A stretch of 64,000 nt of DNA from Methylacidimicrobium sp. AP8. Its GTDB lineage: Bacteria; Verrucomicrobiota; Verrucomicrobiia; Methylacidiphilales; Methylacidiphilaceae. Positions 26,943 through 36,291 of the stretch are shown here, in pieces. A model generated the notes under the pieces. It saw only the letters and a list, made by a program, of their open reading frames with translations, was not told the origin of the DNA and did no database searches. The translations under genes were made by a program, and so were the position numbers. The stretch spans positions 744,001-808,000 of the forward strand of contig NZ_LR797830.1 in the NCBI RefSeq assembly GCF_903064525.1, given 5' to 3'. Positions within the stretch are counted from its first letter, which is position 1, and every line of letters starts with the position of its first letter.

Positions 26943-27218
26943 TCATACGAGGTAGCAGACGACCCGTTCGGAGCATACCATCGCGCCCGCGGTGCGGGTC
27001 TTCTTTGCGGATTTGGCATCGATTAGATAGGCGACGAGCCGATCTTCCTCCGGATTCAGCTCGTCTTCCAGCTTGGACCAGAGCTCGTCGAGCTGCTCCG
27101 ATTCCAGAAAACACTCAAAGACGCTGTATTGGACGCGCATGCCGTAATCCTCGCAAATACGGGAGACCCGGGCGAGCCGCCGAGGATCGGCGATGTCGTA
27201 GGCGATCACGGTGAGCAT
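26943..27218 (-). CDS. cas2: Cas2 spacer-acquisition endoribonuclease-fold protein
   Basis: The 91-residue core begins MLTVIAYDIADPRRLARVSRIC, the Cas2 ferredoxin-fold opening with the conserved Asp in YDI, and continues VQYSVFECFLE. Cas2 bridges two Cas1 dimers in spacer integration. The frame is open to 27329, where ATG (MEEESPDPARRG) follows AAGGGGATAGGG. That start would add 37 residues, so a longer product is possible. I prefer ATG 27218, which gives normal Cas2 length with GGAG upstream. It lies directly after cas1 and before the array leader. Confidence 0.92.
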   Translation of the reverse strand: MLTVIAYDIADPRRLARVSRICEDYGMRVQYSVFECFLESEQLDELWSKLEDELNPEEDRLVAYLIDAKSAKKTRTAGAMVCSERVVCYLV

Positions 27219-27339
27219 CTTCTTTTCTCCGGGAGGCGAACGCCGGTAGGGGAGCGGCGCGAAGGCTTCGTCCCACCATCCGGTCTCCATGGCGCCTCTT
27301 CGCGCCGGATCCGGCGACTCCTCTTCCATCCCTATCCCC

Positions 27340-28347
27340 TTAATTCATGACAAAGGGCTCGAAGGTTTCCGGGGCGTCCAGGGCCGCCTTGTAGTGGCCG
27401 GCCTGCCGTTCGAGCTCCGTTCGGAGCGTGGTGCGGCATCCGACGGCTTCCGATAGGAATTGCCGCTCCATGCGCCGCTCGTATTGCAGCAGGAATTTTT
27501 TCTTTCCTTCGGTCGCCAGGAAGACCCCGCCGTTGCGCTCCTCGAAGTGGTGCGCGTTGAGAATCTGGTGGCTGAAGAGATCGAGGGCCAGGGCCTCGAC
27601 GAGCACCGGACGGAAGGGCTCGATCAGGTCGAGGGCCAGCGACCAGCGACCGTCCTCGGTGACATGGAGGAGTCCCAGGGCGGGATCCAGGCCGTGAGCG
27701 TGAAGAAAGCTCGCCATTTCGGCGTAGAGCAGGACCGCGCCGTAGGAAATGCACGCGTTGACCGGATTCTCCGGAGGCCGGGTCGATCTTCGTTCAAAGG
27801 GGAACTCGGGAGGCAAGAACTTCGCCCACGCTTCGAAGTAGCGCGCCGTGGAGGCTCCCTCCAAGCCGCGGAGCTCGGCGATGGTCGTGGCTCGGCCCGC
27901 CTGGACGAGAAGGCCCTCGAGCAGATGCAGCGCCGGGGCCGCATCGGAGCCGCGGTTGGCCGCCAATCGCTGGATCAAGCGGCGCTGGTTGTAAATCTTG
28001 GCGCTGATCAGGCGCCGGGCGATGGCCAGGGCGAAGGCGGAATCGAGGGTCCGGGCATACTGCCGAAGCCGCCATTGGCCGTGGTCGTTCTGCGCCGGAA
28101 GAAAGCTCCCCAGAAATCGGCCGTTTGCGCCGAGGATGTTGATGGGGATCCCACGGCGGAGAAGCTCGGCCAGGGCGGGGGAGCTAATCGACACGGTCTC
28201 CTCGATGGTGAGCCTATCCAGATCCATGATCGGGATTTCGCGCAAGACCTCGACCTTGCCGTCGCCCGCCGGGGAGGCGGACACCACGAGCCGTTCGGAA
28301 AGGAGGCCCACCTTGGCATGGCTCTGAACCACACAGGCGCTCGGCAT
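27340..28347 (-). CDS. cas1: Cas1 CRISPR integrase
   Basis: The 335-residue protein is of normal length for Cas1. Metal-binding residues can be placed: Glu163 in LRGLEGASTARYFEAW, His228 in GLLHVTEDGRWSLALDL and Glu243 in LIEPFRP. The N-terminal beta domain ends near residue 80, with the NILGANGRFLGSF motif typical of Cas1. The start is ATG 28347; an in-frame TTG at 28413 would add 22 residues. Cas2 follows on the same strand. A second, truncated cas1 lies at 36292-36840. Confidence 0.95.
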   Translation of the reverse strand: MPSACVVQSHAKVGLLSERLVVSASPAGDGKVEVLREIPIMDLDRLTIEETVSISSPALAELLRRGIPINILGANGRFLGSFLPAQNDHGQWRLRQYARTLDSAFALAIARRLISAKIYNQRRLIQRLAANRGSDAAPALHLLEGLLVQAGRATTIAELRGLEGASTARYFEAWAKFLPPEFPFERRSTRPPENPVNACISYGAVLLYAEMASFLHAHGLDPALGLLHVTEDGRWSLALDLIEPFRPVLVEALALDLFSHQILNAHHFEERNGGVFLATEGKKKFLLQYERRMERQFLSEAVGCRTTLRTELERQAGHYKAALDAPETFEPFVMN

Positions 28348-28489
28348 GGGCACCGGATCGCTGGCTGCTTGCTCGGGAAGGCGGGGAGGATTCCCGGCGC
28401 CGCCCGGATCCAACCTACCGCATCGGGGGGGCCTGTCTCCGCTTCCGGAACGTCCCCGGACGTCGGAGCCGCCTTGCGCGGTCGGGCCG

Positions 28490-29719
28490 TCACCGGGCGC
28501 CCGGCGGCCTCTGCTTGTTGGGAGAGCAAACGTCGATGCCGAAAGCGCCGCGCCGGGGGAGAAGATGGCTGAGCTCCGCGACGAGGCCGGCTGCCATCAG
28601 CTTGCCTTTGATGCTGCTTAGCAGCTTGCGCAGGTCCTCTTCGGTCGGCTCCCGCCATTCCTCCGCCGCACGGTGCTGAAAGGACTCGGGCGGCCACCGC
28701 TCGGCCCATCGGCGCAGGAACGCGTCCAGATCTTCCAAGGCGTTCTTTTGGGCGGGGAAGGGCGGCTTTTGCTGCCGGTGGCGTTCGAGGAGGAAGCTAT
28801 AGAGGGCGTGCTCCCGGCCGGAAAGCGGAACGGAGATCCCGTTGACCAGAAGGATAGGGGCCTCCTCCCCGAGGGAGACAGAGGGTTTTTGCGCCAGAGA
28901 GCGAACCTCTTCCGAGCAAGATCGGACCAAGCTCGTGAAGCGGCCGGGGAAAGAGCCGATTTGCCGGGGAAACAGGAGGCGGAGGGGAACAAAAGGGATG
29001 TCCGCCAGCGCGATGCGCGCCGCATCCGAGGAGACTGTCCGGGCTTTGCGCGATCCGCGGCCCGGGCAATGGTGCCGGAGCGCGGGCCGGGTCGGGAAAT
29101 AGAATCGGGGAGAGAGGCACGGATCATCGAAAGGCGGGTTCACCAGCACGTGGGTCACCCGGTCCTGCGGCCTCCCGAGGAGGGAAAGGCAGGCATAGAG
29201 CAGGACGCTCATCGTCTTCCTCCCGCCGGCGATCGAGGCGATCAGGACGGTGTCGGGATTTTCGGTGAACTGCCGGACCTCCTCGAGCAGCGCATCGGCG
29301 ATGTGCTCGTTGGCCGCGGCGGTGCGGATGTCGTCCAGCGGCCGGCGCCTCCCTTCCGAGGGGGCCGGCGAGCCGAGGATGCGGATCGGCTCGAGCATCA
29401 ACCGGCAATCCGATGGCGCGCGATCGCCAAGGAGGCTTTCCCGGAGCGCTTCCCAGACCGTCCGACCGCCCAGCGCCGGAGAGGGAGAGAGAAGCTCCTC
29501 CTCCGCGCTGCGCTTTCCGGCGGTAGTGGTGAGCAGGCAGATCCGGTCGGGAACCACGGGCGGTCGTTCCTGCGCCAAGGCCCAGAGGGTTTCGGTTACG
29601 ACCGCGGGAGAGATGCCGGTTACCGCGAGCAGCACGGTCTCCTTTCGGGAGGGGGGCGGCGGCAGCTCCTTCGATTCGGTCCGGAGCGACGCGGCAACTT
29701 TGCCGGCGGGCGGTGTCAT
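28490..29719 (-). CDS. NE0113-family CARF protein (Csm6/Csx14-like)
   Basis: The 409-residue protein matches the Cas_NE0113 family (PF09623/TIGR02584). The CARF-like start is VLLAVTGISPAVVTETLWAL, and SIAGGRKTMSVLLYACLSLLG carries the ligand-loop Gly-Gly-Arg-Lys. It then has HVLVNPPFDDP and FYFP, as in the family. Such domains bind or cleave cyclic oligoadenylate. The C-terminal part (LVNGISVPLSGREHALYSFLLERH) looks like a winged-helix start, not the HEPN domain of true Csm6; no RxxxxH HEPN motif was noticed. It may therefore be a cOA-responsive regulator or ring nuclease. ATG 29719 is taken in preference to the TTG at 29728. It is the first gene of the adaptation group, 142 bases before cas1. 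Confidence 0.82.
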   Translation of the reverse strand: MTPPAGKVAASLRTESKELPPPPSRKETVLLAVTGISPAVVTETLWALAQERPPVVPDRICLLTTTAGKRSAEEELLSPSPALGGRTVWEALRESLLGDRAPSDCRLMLEPIRILGSPAPSEGRRRPLDDIRTAAANEHIADALLEEVRQFTENPDTVLIASIAGGRKTMSVLLYACLSLLGRPQDRVTHVLVNPPFDDPCLSPRFYFPTRPALRHHCPGRGSRKARTVSSDAARIALADIPFVPLRLLFPRQIGSFPGRFTSLVRSCSEEVRSLAQKPSVSLGEEAPILLVNGISVPLSGREHALYSFLLERHRQQKPPFPAQKNALEDLDAFLRRWAERWPPESFQHRAAEEWREPTEEDLRKLLSSIKGKLMAAGLVAELSHLLPRRGAFGIDVCSPNKQRPPGAR

Positions 29720-29924
29720 TGGGGGCAAGAGCCGGCGGGTTCCTCCGCCGGCGGATTTCGGGGGCGGGGTTGGGCGGGCAACGAAGATCGTCGGTCAGTC
29801 GCTCCTCGGTTCCTTTCGACCGCCAGGGTCTCTGCCCGTTTCCGGAGACGGGCCGGTCCCGGGCGCGGTGCGGTAGCTTACGCCCCGGCGCCTTGAGGCG
29901 GCAAGCCTTAGGAAAGCGGAAGCG

Positions 29925-30662
29925 CTAATCCTCCCCGACCCGGACCGCGATTGCGGTGTAGTTGTCGTCGTCGCGCAGGGAGCGCGCGTTTTCCCGGCGG
30001 AGAGTTTCCATCCGCCCGAGCCATTCCGAGGCGCCCGCCGTCCGGGCGAGCTCCCGCTCCATGTCGGCTTCGGTGAGCGACCTCCAGAACCCGTCGGTGC
30101 AAAGCAGGAGGGCGTCGCCCGCCCTCAGCTCGCCTTCCGGGGAGACGGTCGGCTCCGGAGTCTGCGAACCGCCCAGGCCGAGCAGGAGAATGTCGCGGTG
30201 GGGATGGGAACGGATCTCTTCCGGGCCGATGATTCCGGCCTCGCAGAGGGACTGCGGGACGCTGTGATCCTTCGAATGGAGCAGGACTTTGTTGTCTCGG
30301 AACCAGTAGAATCGGGAATCGCCGAGGTGGACGGATCGGAGCCAGCGCCCGTGGGAGACGGCGGCGACGATTGTCGATCCCATCCGCAAGGCGGTCCGCT
30401 GCTCCGCCTGCCACTCCTTGAGGTCTCCGTCCGCTCGGGCGACGTACTCGCGGAGGTCTTCGGCGGCAAGGGAAGGCCCGTGCCAAAAGGCGAAAATAAA
30501 GGACTGGACGGCGAGCCGCGAGGCGATCTCCCCGGCCCATTGCTCCCCCAGGCCGTCCGCCACGACCCAGGCGGTCAGACCGCCGACGGCCGTCCAGCCG
30601 CACGCGTCTTCGTTCTTCGCTCTTCCTCCCCGAGCGGTCAGGGAAGCGGTCTCCAGGTTCAT
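29925..30662 (-). CDS. PP2C-family Ser/Thr phosphatase, copy A
   Basis: The 245-residue cytoplasmic PP2C/PPM enzyme dephosphorylates Ser/Thr on proteins with two metal ions. Metal-binding motifs are RAKNEDA (Asp19), VVADGLG (Asp36), LLLCTDGFW and DDDNYTAIAV; GSTIVAAV and VHLGDSRFYWFRD complete the fold. It begins 1 base after the methyltransferase stop, so the two form an operon. Copy A differs from B and C mainly in the helix region after residue 48 (SFIFAFWHGPSL). No kinase is nearby, so the partner is unknown. Confidence 0.9.
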   Translation of the reverse strand: MNLETASLTARGGRAKNEDACGWTAVGGLTAWVVADGLGEQWAGEIASRLAVQSFIFAFWHGPSLAAEDLREYVARADGDLKEWQAEQRTALRMGSTIVAAVSHGRWLRSVHLGDSRFYWFRDNKVLLHSKDHSVPQSLCEAGIIGPEEIRSHPHRDILLLGLGGSQTPEPTVSPEGELRAGDALLLCTDGFWRSLTEADMERELARTAGASEWLGRMETLRRENARSLRDDDNYTAIAVRVGED

Positions 30663-30663
30663 C

Positions 30664-31413
30664 CTAAGTCACTCCGAGAAAGCCGCATCCGAACCGCCAG
30701 CCCAAAGGCCGGAGGCGGACATGGAGCATCCCGGCTTCCTCAAGGCGCTGGAGGTATTCCTCGGTCCGGTGGATGTCGGCGATCAGAAGCCGCCCGCCCG
30801 GCTTGAGGACCCGCACGGCTTCCCCGATTGCCTGTTTGCGGCCGTCCCAGTCGGGGATGTTATGGATGGCAAGCTTGCGGACGACCAGATCGAAGGAAGC
30901 GTCCGGAAAGGGCAGCGCCCGGATGTCCCCCGTGTGGAGCTCGCAACGATCCGCCACCCCTTCCGCGACCAGGTTGTCCCGGGCCGATTCGAGGGAGTTT
31001 CCGGTCTGGTCTTCGGTTCGCCAGAGCTCGATGCCGACCGCGCGCCCCTCGGGCAGCCGCTTGCCCAGCATGGCGAGCACGGCGCCGCGGCCGCATCCCA
31101 TTTCCAGGGCCCGCTCCTTGCCGCGCAACGGGAGGGCGGAGAGAAGCTTCGCCCAGAAGAAAAACTTGCCCCGCATCGTCGAGTAGAAGAAGCGCAGAGG
31201 CATCTGCAGCAACGCCGCTCCGCCGACCAGCTCGAGGAGGCGCTGGAAGAGGGGCTTGGCGACGCCGGGCAAGAGGGAGAGGCCGAGGAGCAGGATTCCG
31301 GCTCCCGCCGGCAGGAGAAGGCCGCGGACGCTACCCCATCCCCCGTCGATCCCGTAACGGCCGCGATGGGAAGCGAGCCGGGCGCGAAGCCCTTCCGGCG
31401 ATTCCGCATTCAT
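30664..31413 (-). CDS. Membrane-linked SAM methyltransferase, copy A
   Basis: The 249-residue product has a hydrophobic hairpin at about residues 28-72 (GLLLPAGAGILLLGLSLLPG and LLELVGGAALLQMPL) followed by a class I methyltransferase. Motif I is ALEMGCGRGAVLAMLG, then VGIELW, a DIRALPFPDASFDLVV acidic loop, and VLKPGGRLLIADIHR. Substrates of such enzymes are small molecules or lipids; none can be named. It is translated just before the PP2C gene. The start ATG 31413 is shared by all three copies. Confidence 0.86.
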   Translation of the reverse strand: MNAESPEGLRARLASHRGRYGIDGGWGSVRGLLLPAGAGILLLGLSLLPGVAKPLFQRLLELVGGAALLQMPLRFFYSTMRGKFFFWAKLLSALPLRGKERALEMGCGRGAVLAMLGKRLPEGRAVGIELWRTEDQTGNSLESARDNLVAEGVADRCELHTGDIRALPFPDASFDLVVRKLAIHNIPDWDGRKQAIGEAVRVLKPGGRLLIADIHRTEEYLQRLEEAGMLHVRLRPLGWRFGCGFLGVT

Positions 31414-31525
31414 TTCCGTCAGGGGATATCCTAACCGCTTCCCCGCTTTTTCTCCATGGTTTCCGATGATCCCTCCCGCCCTCGCATTGACTCATAAAAA
31501 ATGACACCGAAAAACCACGGAGGTC

Positions 31526-32430
31526 ATGAAGATGAGTCAAGAGGTTGCGGAAGAGGTGCTTGGGCGGATGCGTGAGCGATACGCCCGGCGGGGGAGGAAG
31601 GAGCGGATGCTTGATGAGTTCTGCGAGCAGTGGGGCTACTCGCGCAAGCATCCGATCAAGCTTTTGCCCGGCAAGCGGGCACCGAAGGCCGAGGAAGAAA
31701 GCAGAGGGAGGCCCGCTCGGTACGGAGAAGAGGTCCTGGAGCCGCTCAAAGACGATCCGGCAGGCGGGAGAGCAGATGTGCGGGAAGCGCTTAGCGGCGG
31801 CGATGCCCCTGTGGCTTCCCTACTATCGGTAGCGCTTTGGGAGGCTGCCCAAGCGGGTGGAGCGGGACCTTTGCGAGATGACTCTTGCGACCATCGACCG
31901 GCTTTTGGCTCCCATCCGCTGCGTGATTCCCAAGCGCCTTTGCGGGACCAAACCGGGCAGTCTGCTCAAGATTTCCGGTGCGAACCGACCGTTGGGATGC
32001 CCCCGAGCCCGGTTATCTGGAAGCGGACACCGTGGCCCATTGCGGGCAGAGCTTGGCTGGGGACTTCCTCTGGACGGTCAGCTACACCGATATCTTATCT
32101 ATTCGGGCTGGACCGCTTCCCGAGCCGTCCGGAACAAGGGAGCGACCGAGATCGTCGAGAAGACACGCCGGATCGAAGGCGAGCTGCCTTTCCCGATCCC
32201 GGGCTTTGATTGCGACAACGGGAGGGAGTTTTTGAACCATCATCTGCTCCGCTCCTTCTCCCAGCGGCGCAGGCCTGCGGGCTTCACTCCCTCCCGGCCC
32301 TATCCCCCATTTCTCACCAGTACGAGCTTTCGGGCGAGAGAGGTGCCGGTTGAGTCGCTTGCGAGCAGTTCCGCCCGCGCAGAGCTCTTCGTGAGGCGGG
32401 ATCGAGCAAGATTTTCATTCGATTTGCCTT
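31526..32430 (+). pseudogene. Decayed DDE (rve-type) transposase
   Basis: The start is good (ATG 31526 after GGAGGTC; MSQEVAEEVLGRMRERYARRGRKERMLDEF), but the frame is broken repeatedly. CGKRLAAAMPLWLPYY continues in a second frame, then a TAG, then TIDRLLAPIRC; YLEADTVAHCGQ is in a third frame and FDCDNGREFLNHHL back in the second. The order matches integrase-core transposases with a GDNGxEFLN motif (ISNCY-like). The left end of the element seems to be near 31486 (TTGACTCATAAAAAATGACA); the right end is lost beside the IS1380-like element. Confidence 0.75.
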
Positions 32431-34015
32431 AAGGCGAGCACTGCAAAGCGCAAAAAGCCGGTTGTGGAGCAAGGCTCCGCCTGGTCGTAGGCTTTGCCGA
32501 AGGAACAGATCTGCGGTTTTGGCAGATGCTCAGCAACGCAGCACTCGGAAGACGTGGGTAAAGAGGCTCTTCCAAGGATAGGCGCTGCTCATCCAGAGGA
32601 AGACGCGGCGGACGCTGACGCTGACCAGCGTGCCGATCTTAAAGAGCTTGATCCGGAGGGTGTCGACCTGGGCCTCGGCCCAGTCCGTTCCTCGCAGACC
32701 GAGCCGTCGCAGCGCTTCCACCAGCGTGTAAGCGAGAGCCGAGAAGTAGAGGCGAAGTTGGTTGCTGGCCATTTGCGCGGTCGAGAGCCGGTCGGCAAAG
32801 AGGTAGAGTTGTTCCTTAATCCGATTCTCCATGTCGCCACGAGCACAGTAGAGCTTTTCGTAAAGGTTTTGGGCGGGCCACTCCTCGGTGGAGAGAGAGG
32901 TCACGACAAAGCGCGGATTCTCCCCTCTTTCCAGGTACTCGGCTTTGGCGACCACCCGGCGCTCCCTCGACCAGCTGCTCAAGGTGCGGTAGGCAAACTC
33001 GGTAAAGAAGCGGGCCGGCTTGCCACTCGACTCGTGCAGACGACGGGCTTGCTCCATCGACCCCTGAATGGTCCGGCACAAGCGCTCGTTGCGGGCCAAG
33101 CCGAAGAGGTAGTCGACTTGATTGGCTTCGCACCAAGCCATGATCTCTTCCCGGCAGAAGCCCGAATCGGCCCGGAGCACGATCCGGACTCCGGGCCAAC
33201 GGGTACGGAGTTGTTCCACGATCCGGCTCACCTCCGTAAGGGAGCCCGCCGACGCATCCTGGTTCGATGGCCGAAGCCGGACGCCAAGGAGTTGATCGCC
33301 AGCAAAGATGTAGAGCGGCAAATAGCAGTAGGAGTCGTAGTAACCATGGAAGAAGCGCTCCGGCTGATGTCCGTAAAGGGGGATGTCGGTCGCATCCAGA
33401 TCGAGCACCACCTCCTCAGGGGGCTGGGGATGCGATTGGAGGTAGAGATCGACCAGAAGACGGTCAATCGCTTCGGCCGAGCAGTCGATCTTGTGGTAGC
33501 GCTCGCTTCGACCCACCAGTTCCAGCCGGTTGAGCGTGCTCTTGCCCGCCAGATCCTCTTCCAGATCGCTTTTCCCGCTCAGGAGAGCAAAACCAACGGA
33601 TCGGTCCGCAACTGCTCATGGTCGTTGAGGTCTTCGTAGCCCATCGCAATCCCGAAGATGCGCTGGGCAAGCATCTCCCGTACCCGATGCACAATGCGTT
33701 TCGGATGGCGTCGATCCACGAAGCAACCCTCTAACCGTCGTAACAAACCGATCTTCCGATCCGCTTCCCGCAACAGAATTGCGCCCCCATCGCTGGAGAT
33801 CCGACCCGCGGTAAATCCCGCTTCCACCCCTCGCGAAAAATGATCTGTAAACGCAAAAGTCTCTTGGCTACACTCTGTCATGGAAGGCCGTTTCTTTTTT
33901 CTGGTTGTAGTAACGTCTTCTTAACGCACTTATACCAGGGAAAGACGGCCTTTCCTATGCCCTTTTGCCAACTTTTTTGCCCTCCGCTATGCCCGCTATC
34001 GGTGAGATATGGCGG
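32430..34015 (-). mobile_element. IS1380-like element (approximate limits)
   Basis: The element lies between the decayed transposase and copy B of the duplication, whose homology begins at 34016. Ends are not sharply defined: GCGCAAAAAGCCGG near 32448 and the complement of CCAACTTTTTTGCCC near 33969 are a weak inverted match. Confidence 0.55.
32530..33881 (-). pseudogene. IS1380-family transposase, one frameshift
   Basis: The N-terminal 100 residues (MTECSQETFAFTDHFSRG, then GYEDLNDHEQLRTDPLVLL) end at a TGA at 33579. The rest continues in another frame from there (SGKSDLEEDLAGKSTLNRLEL) to a stop at 32530. IS1380 motifs are clear: AGKSTLNRLE, VVLDLDATDIPLYGHQ, VLRADSGFCREEIMAWCE and a C-terminal ALAYTLVEALRRL. 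One base is lost or gained near 33585. Otherwise the protein is complete at about 445 residues, so this may be a recent mutation or a sequence error. Confidence 0.85.
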
Positions 34016-34753
34016 CTAATCCTCCCCGACCCGGACCGCGATTGCGGTGTAGTTGTCGTCGTCGCGCAGGGAGCGCGCGTTTTCCCGGCGGAGAGTTTCC
34101 ATCCGCCCGAGCCATTCCGAGGCGCCCGCTGTCCGGGCGAGCTCCCGCTCCATGTCGGCTTCGGTGAGCGGCCTCCAGAACCCGTCGGTGCAAAGCAGGA
34201 GGGCGTCGCCCGCCCTCAGCTCGCCTTCCGGGGAAACGGTCGGCTCCGGAGTCTGCGGAGCGCCCAGGCTGAGCAGGAGGATGCCGCGGTAGGGATGGGA
34301 ACGGATCTCTTCCGGGCCGATGATTCCGGCCTCGCAGAGGGACTGCGGGACGCTGTGATCCTTCGAATGGAGCAGGACCTTGTTGTCTCGGAACCAATAG
34401 AATCGAGAGTCGCCGAGGTGGACGGATCGGAGCCGGCGCCCGTCGGAGACGGCGGCGACGATCGTCGATCCCATCCGCAAGGAGGTCCGCTGCTCCGCCT
34501 GCCACTCCTTGAGGGCTCCGTCCGCTCGGGCGACGTACCCGCGGAGGTCTTCGGCGGCAAGGGAAGGCCGGGACCGGAAGGCGGCAAGAAAGCCCTCGAC
34601 GGCGAGCCGGGAGGCGATCTCCCCGGCCTCTTGCCCCCCCAGGCCGTCCGCCACGACCCAGGCGGTCAGGCCGCCGGCAGCCGTCCAGCCGCACGCGTCT
34701 TCGTTCTTCGCTCGTCCTCCCCGACCGGTCAGGGAAGCGGTCTCCAGGTTCAT
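34016..34753 (-). CDS. PP2C-family Ser/Thr phosphatase, copy B
   Basis: The 245-residue protein is full length, with all metal motifs of copy A (KNEDA, VVADGLGG, LLLCTDGFW, DDDNYTAIAV). Residues 50-75 differ most from the other copies (EGFLAAFRSRPSLAAEDLRG). Its ATG overlaps the stop of the upstream methyltransferase by 4 bases (34750-34753), so translation is coupled, unlike in copy A where one base separates them. The right edge of the IS1380-like element lies directly beyond the stop, so any downstream partner gene is gone. Confidence 0.9.
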   Translation of the reverse strand: MNLETASLTGRGGRAKNEDACGWTAAGGLTAWVVADGLGGQEAGEIASRLAVEGFLAAFRSRPSLAAEDLRGYVARADGALKEWQAEQRTSLRMGSTIVAAVSDGRRLRSVHLGDSRFYWFRDNKVLLHSKDHSVPQSLCEAGIIGPEEIRSHPYRGILLLSLGAPQTPEPTVSPEGELRAGDALLLCTDGFWRPLTEADMERELARTAGASEWLGRMETLRRENARSLRDDDNYTAIAVRVGED

Positions 34754-35571
34754 CCCAAGCCCGCAGGGCCGCTTTCGGACGGAGGCTCCCCCTCGGCCGG
34801 CTTCTCCGCCGCAACCAGCCGCGGCGTCACCCCGAGGAAGCCGTATGCGAACCGCCAGCCCAAGGGCCGGAGGCGGACATGGAGCATCCCGGCTTCCTCA
34901 AGGCACTGGACGTATTCCTCGGTCCGGTGGATGTCGGCGATCAGAAGCCGCCCGCCCGGCTTGAGGACCCGCACGGCTTCCCCGATCGCCTGTTTGCGGC
35001 CGTCCCAGTCGGGGATGTTGTGGATGGCGAGGTTGCTGACGACCAGATCGAAGGAAGCGTCCGGAAAGGGCAGCGCCCGGATGTCCCCCGTGTGGAGCTC
35101 GCAACGATCCGCCACCCCTTCCGCGACCAGGTTGGCCCGGGCCGATTCGAGGGAGTTTCCGCTCTGGTCTTCGGTTCGCCAGAGATCGATGCCGACCGCG
35201 CGCCCCTCGGGCAGCCGCTTGCCCAGCATGGCGAGCACGGCGCCGCGGCCGCATCCCATTTCCAGGGCCCGCTCGTTGCCGCGCAACGGGAGGGCGGAGA
35301 GAAGCTCCGCCCAGACGAAAAACTTGCCCCGCATCGTCGAGTAGAAGAAGCTCAGAGGCATCTGCAGCAACGCCGCTCCGCCGACCAGCTCGAGGAGGCG
35401 TTGGAAGAGGGGCTTGGCGACGCCGGGCAAGAGGGAGAGGCCGAGGAGCAGGATTCCGGCTCCCGCCGGCAGGAGAAGGCCGCGGACGCTACCCCATCCC
35501 CCGTCGATCCCGTAACGGCCGCGATGGGAAGCGAGCCGGGCGCGAAGCCCTTCCGGCGATTCCGCATTCAT
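34750..35571 (-). CDS. Membrane-linked SAM methyltransferase, copy B
   Basis: This is the same protein as copies A and C up to GFLGVT, but with 24 extra C-terminal residues (PRLVAAEKPAEGEPPSES and more) because the stop of the other copies is absent. The membrane hairpin and the motifs EMGCGRGAVLAML and VLKPGGRLLIADIHR are unchanged. The frame is open upstream to 35670; ATG 35571 (MNAESPEG) is used to match copy A. It precedes PP2C copy B with a 4-base overlap. Confidence 0.86.
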   Translation of the reverse strand: MNAESPEGLRARLASHRGRYGIDGGWGSVRGLLLPAGAGILLLGLSLLPGVAKPLFQRLLELVGGAALLQMPLSFFYSTMRGKFFVWAELLSALPLRGNERALEMGCGRGAVLAMLGKRLPEGRAVGIDLWRTEDQSGNSLESARANLVAEGVADRCELHTGDIRALPFPDASFDLVVSNLAIHNIPDWDGRKQAIGEAVRVLKPGGRLLIADIHRTEEYVQCLEEAGMLHVRLRPLGWRFAYGFLGVTPRLVAAEKPAEGEPPSESGPAGLG

Positions 35572-35715
35572 TTCCGTGAGGGGATATCGTAACCGCTTCC
35601 CCGCTTTTTCTCCATGGTTTCCGATGATCCCTCCCGCCCTCGCCGGGGTTACCAGGCTCTTCTTCTCCATGCTTAAGAGGGGAAGAGCGTGCTATAAGTT
35701 TGCCGGCACCCCTCT

Positions 35716-36291
35716 GTGAAGCGGATCCTGATTTTTACGGCCGGATTCGGAGAAAGCCACAACACGGCCGCGCGCAACATTCAAAGAGGCCATCGAGTCG
35801 ATCGCTTCCGAGGAAGCGCACGTCGAGATCGTCGATCTCTTCGAATCCTGCTACGGGCGGTTCCACGGGGTGCTCCGGCAGGCGTATCTGGCTGCCATCA
35901 ACCGAACACCCCTCCTGTGGAAGGGGATCTACTCTTTCTTCGATCGAACGACGGTCCTCGAAGACGGCATCTCGGCCCTCGCCCGGATGCAACGGTCCCT
36001 CGACTGGCTCCTGCGCGAGGTGCAGCCCGACGCGGTCCTCTGGACGGCGGTGACGCTGCGCGCCGCCGGAGTGGAGGAATCGCGCATCCAGGTGTCCGGG
36101 TTCCCGGTGCATCTCGATTTCCCGGAAGGCCAGGAGATCGGCTTGGCCGACGAGCTCGAGGGGGATCCGCGGATCCTCTACATCATCAACTCGGGAAAGA
36201 AGAAGGCTACCAAGATCATCCGGCTCCTGCTCCACCATCCCCGATGGCGCGCCACGGTGGTCGTCGGCCGCGACCTGGGGCTCTCCTCGAC
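35716..36291 (+). pseudogene. Truncated glycosyltransferase-PHP gene, copy B
   Basis: It matches the first third of the intact gene at 38995 but is broken in three ways. An extra A near 35785 (ATTCAAAGAGG against ATTCAAGAGG) shifts the frame. About 150 bases around the HITVVTDSITIN region are missing at 36040. The sequence stops at 36291, where cas1 sequence begins. No functional product is expected. Confidence 0.88.

Larger units (their letters stand above)
29720..31485 (-). repeat. Segmental duplication, copy A
   Basis: This region is closely matched by 34016-35650 (copy B) and 37175-38930 (copy C). Homology to the 5' flank of the methyltransferase gene stops at about 31485, where the decayed IS begins. 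The adjoining cas1/NE0113 genes on the left also reappear, truncated, in copy C. Confidence 0.85.
34016..36291. repeat. Segmental duplication, copy B
   Basis: It contains PP2C, methyltransferase and a broken glycosyltransferase gene. It corresponds to copy C from about 37364 to 39715 with small changes and one internal deletion in the glycosyltransferase. The right junction at about 36291 runs straight into cas1 sequence. Confidence 0.85.

Noticed and set aside
25020-27214. Several long frames on both strands across the CRISPR array
   Set aside because: The 37-nt repeat contains no stop in any frame, so reading frames run through repeats and spacers. The products are only repeated peptides such as SIAFRHLILSR or KDEMPKGNGD.
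28490-29719. Csm6 HEPN ribonuclease
   Set aside because: The CARF-like half fits, but I found no R-x4-6-H HEPN motif in the C-terminal half, so the nuclease call is not made.
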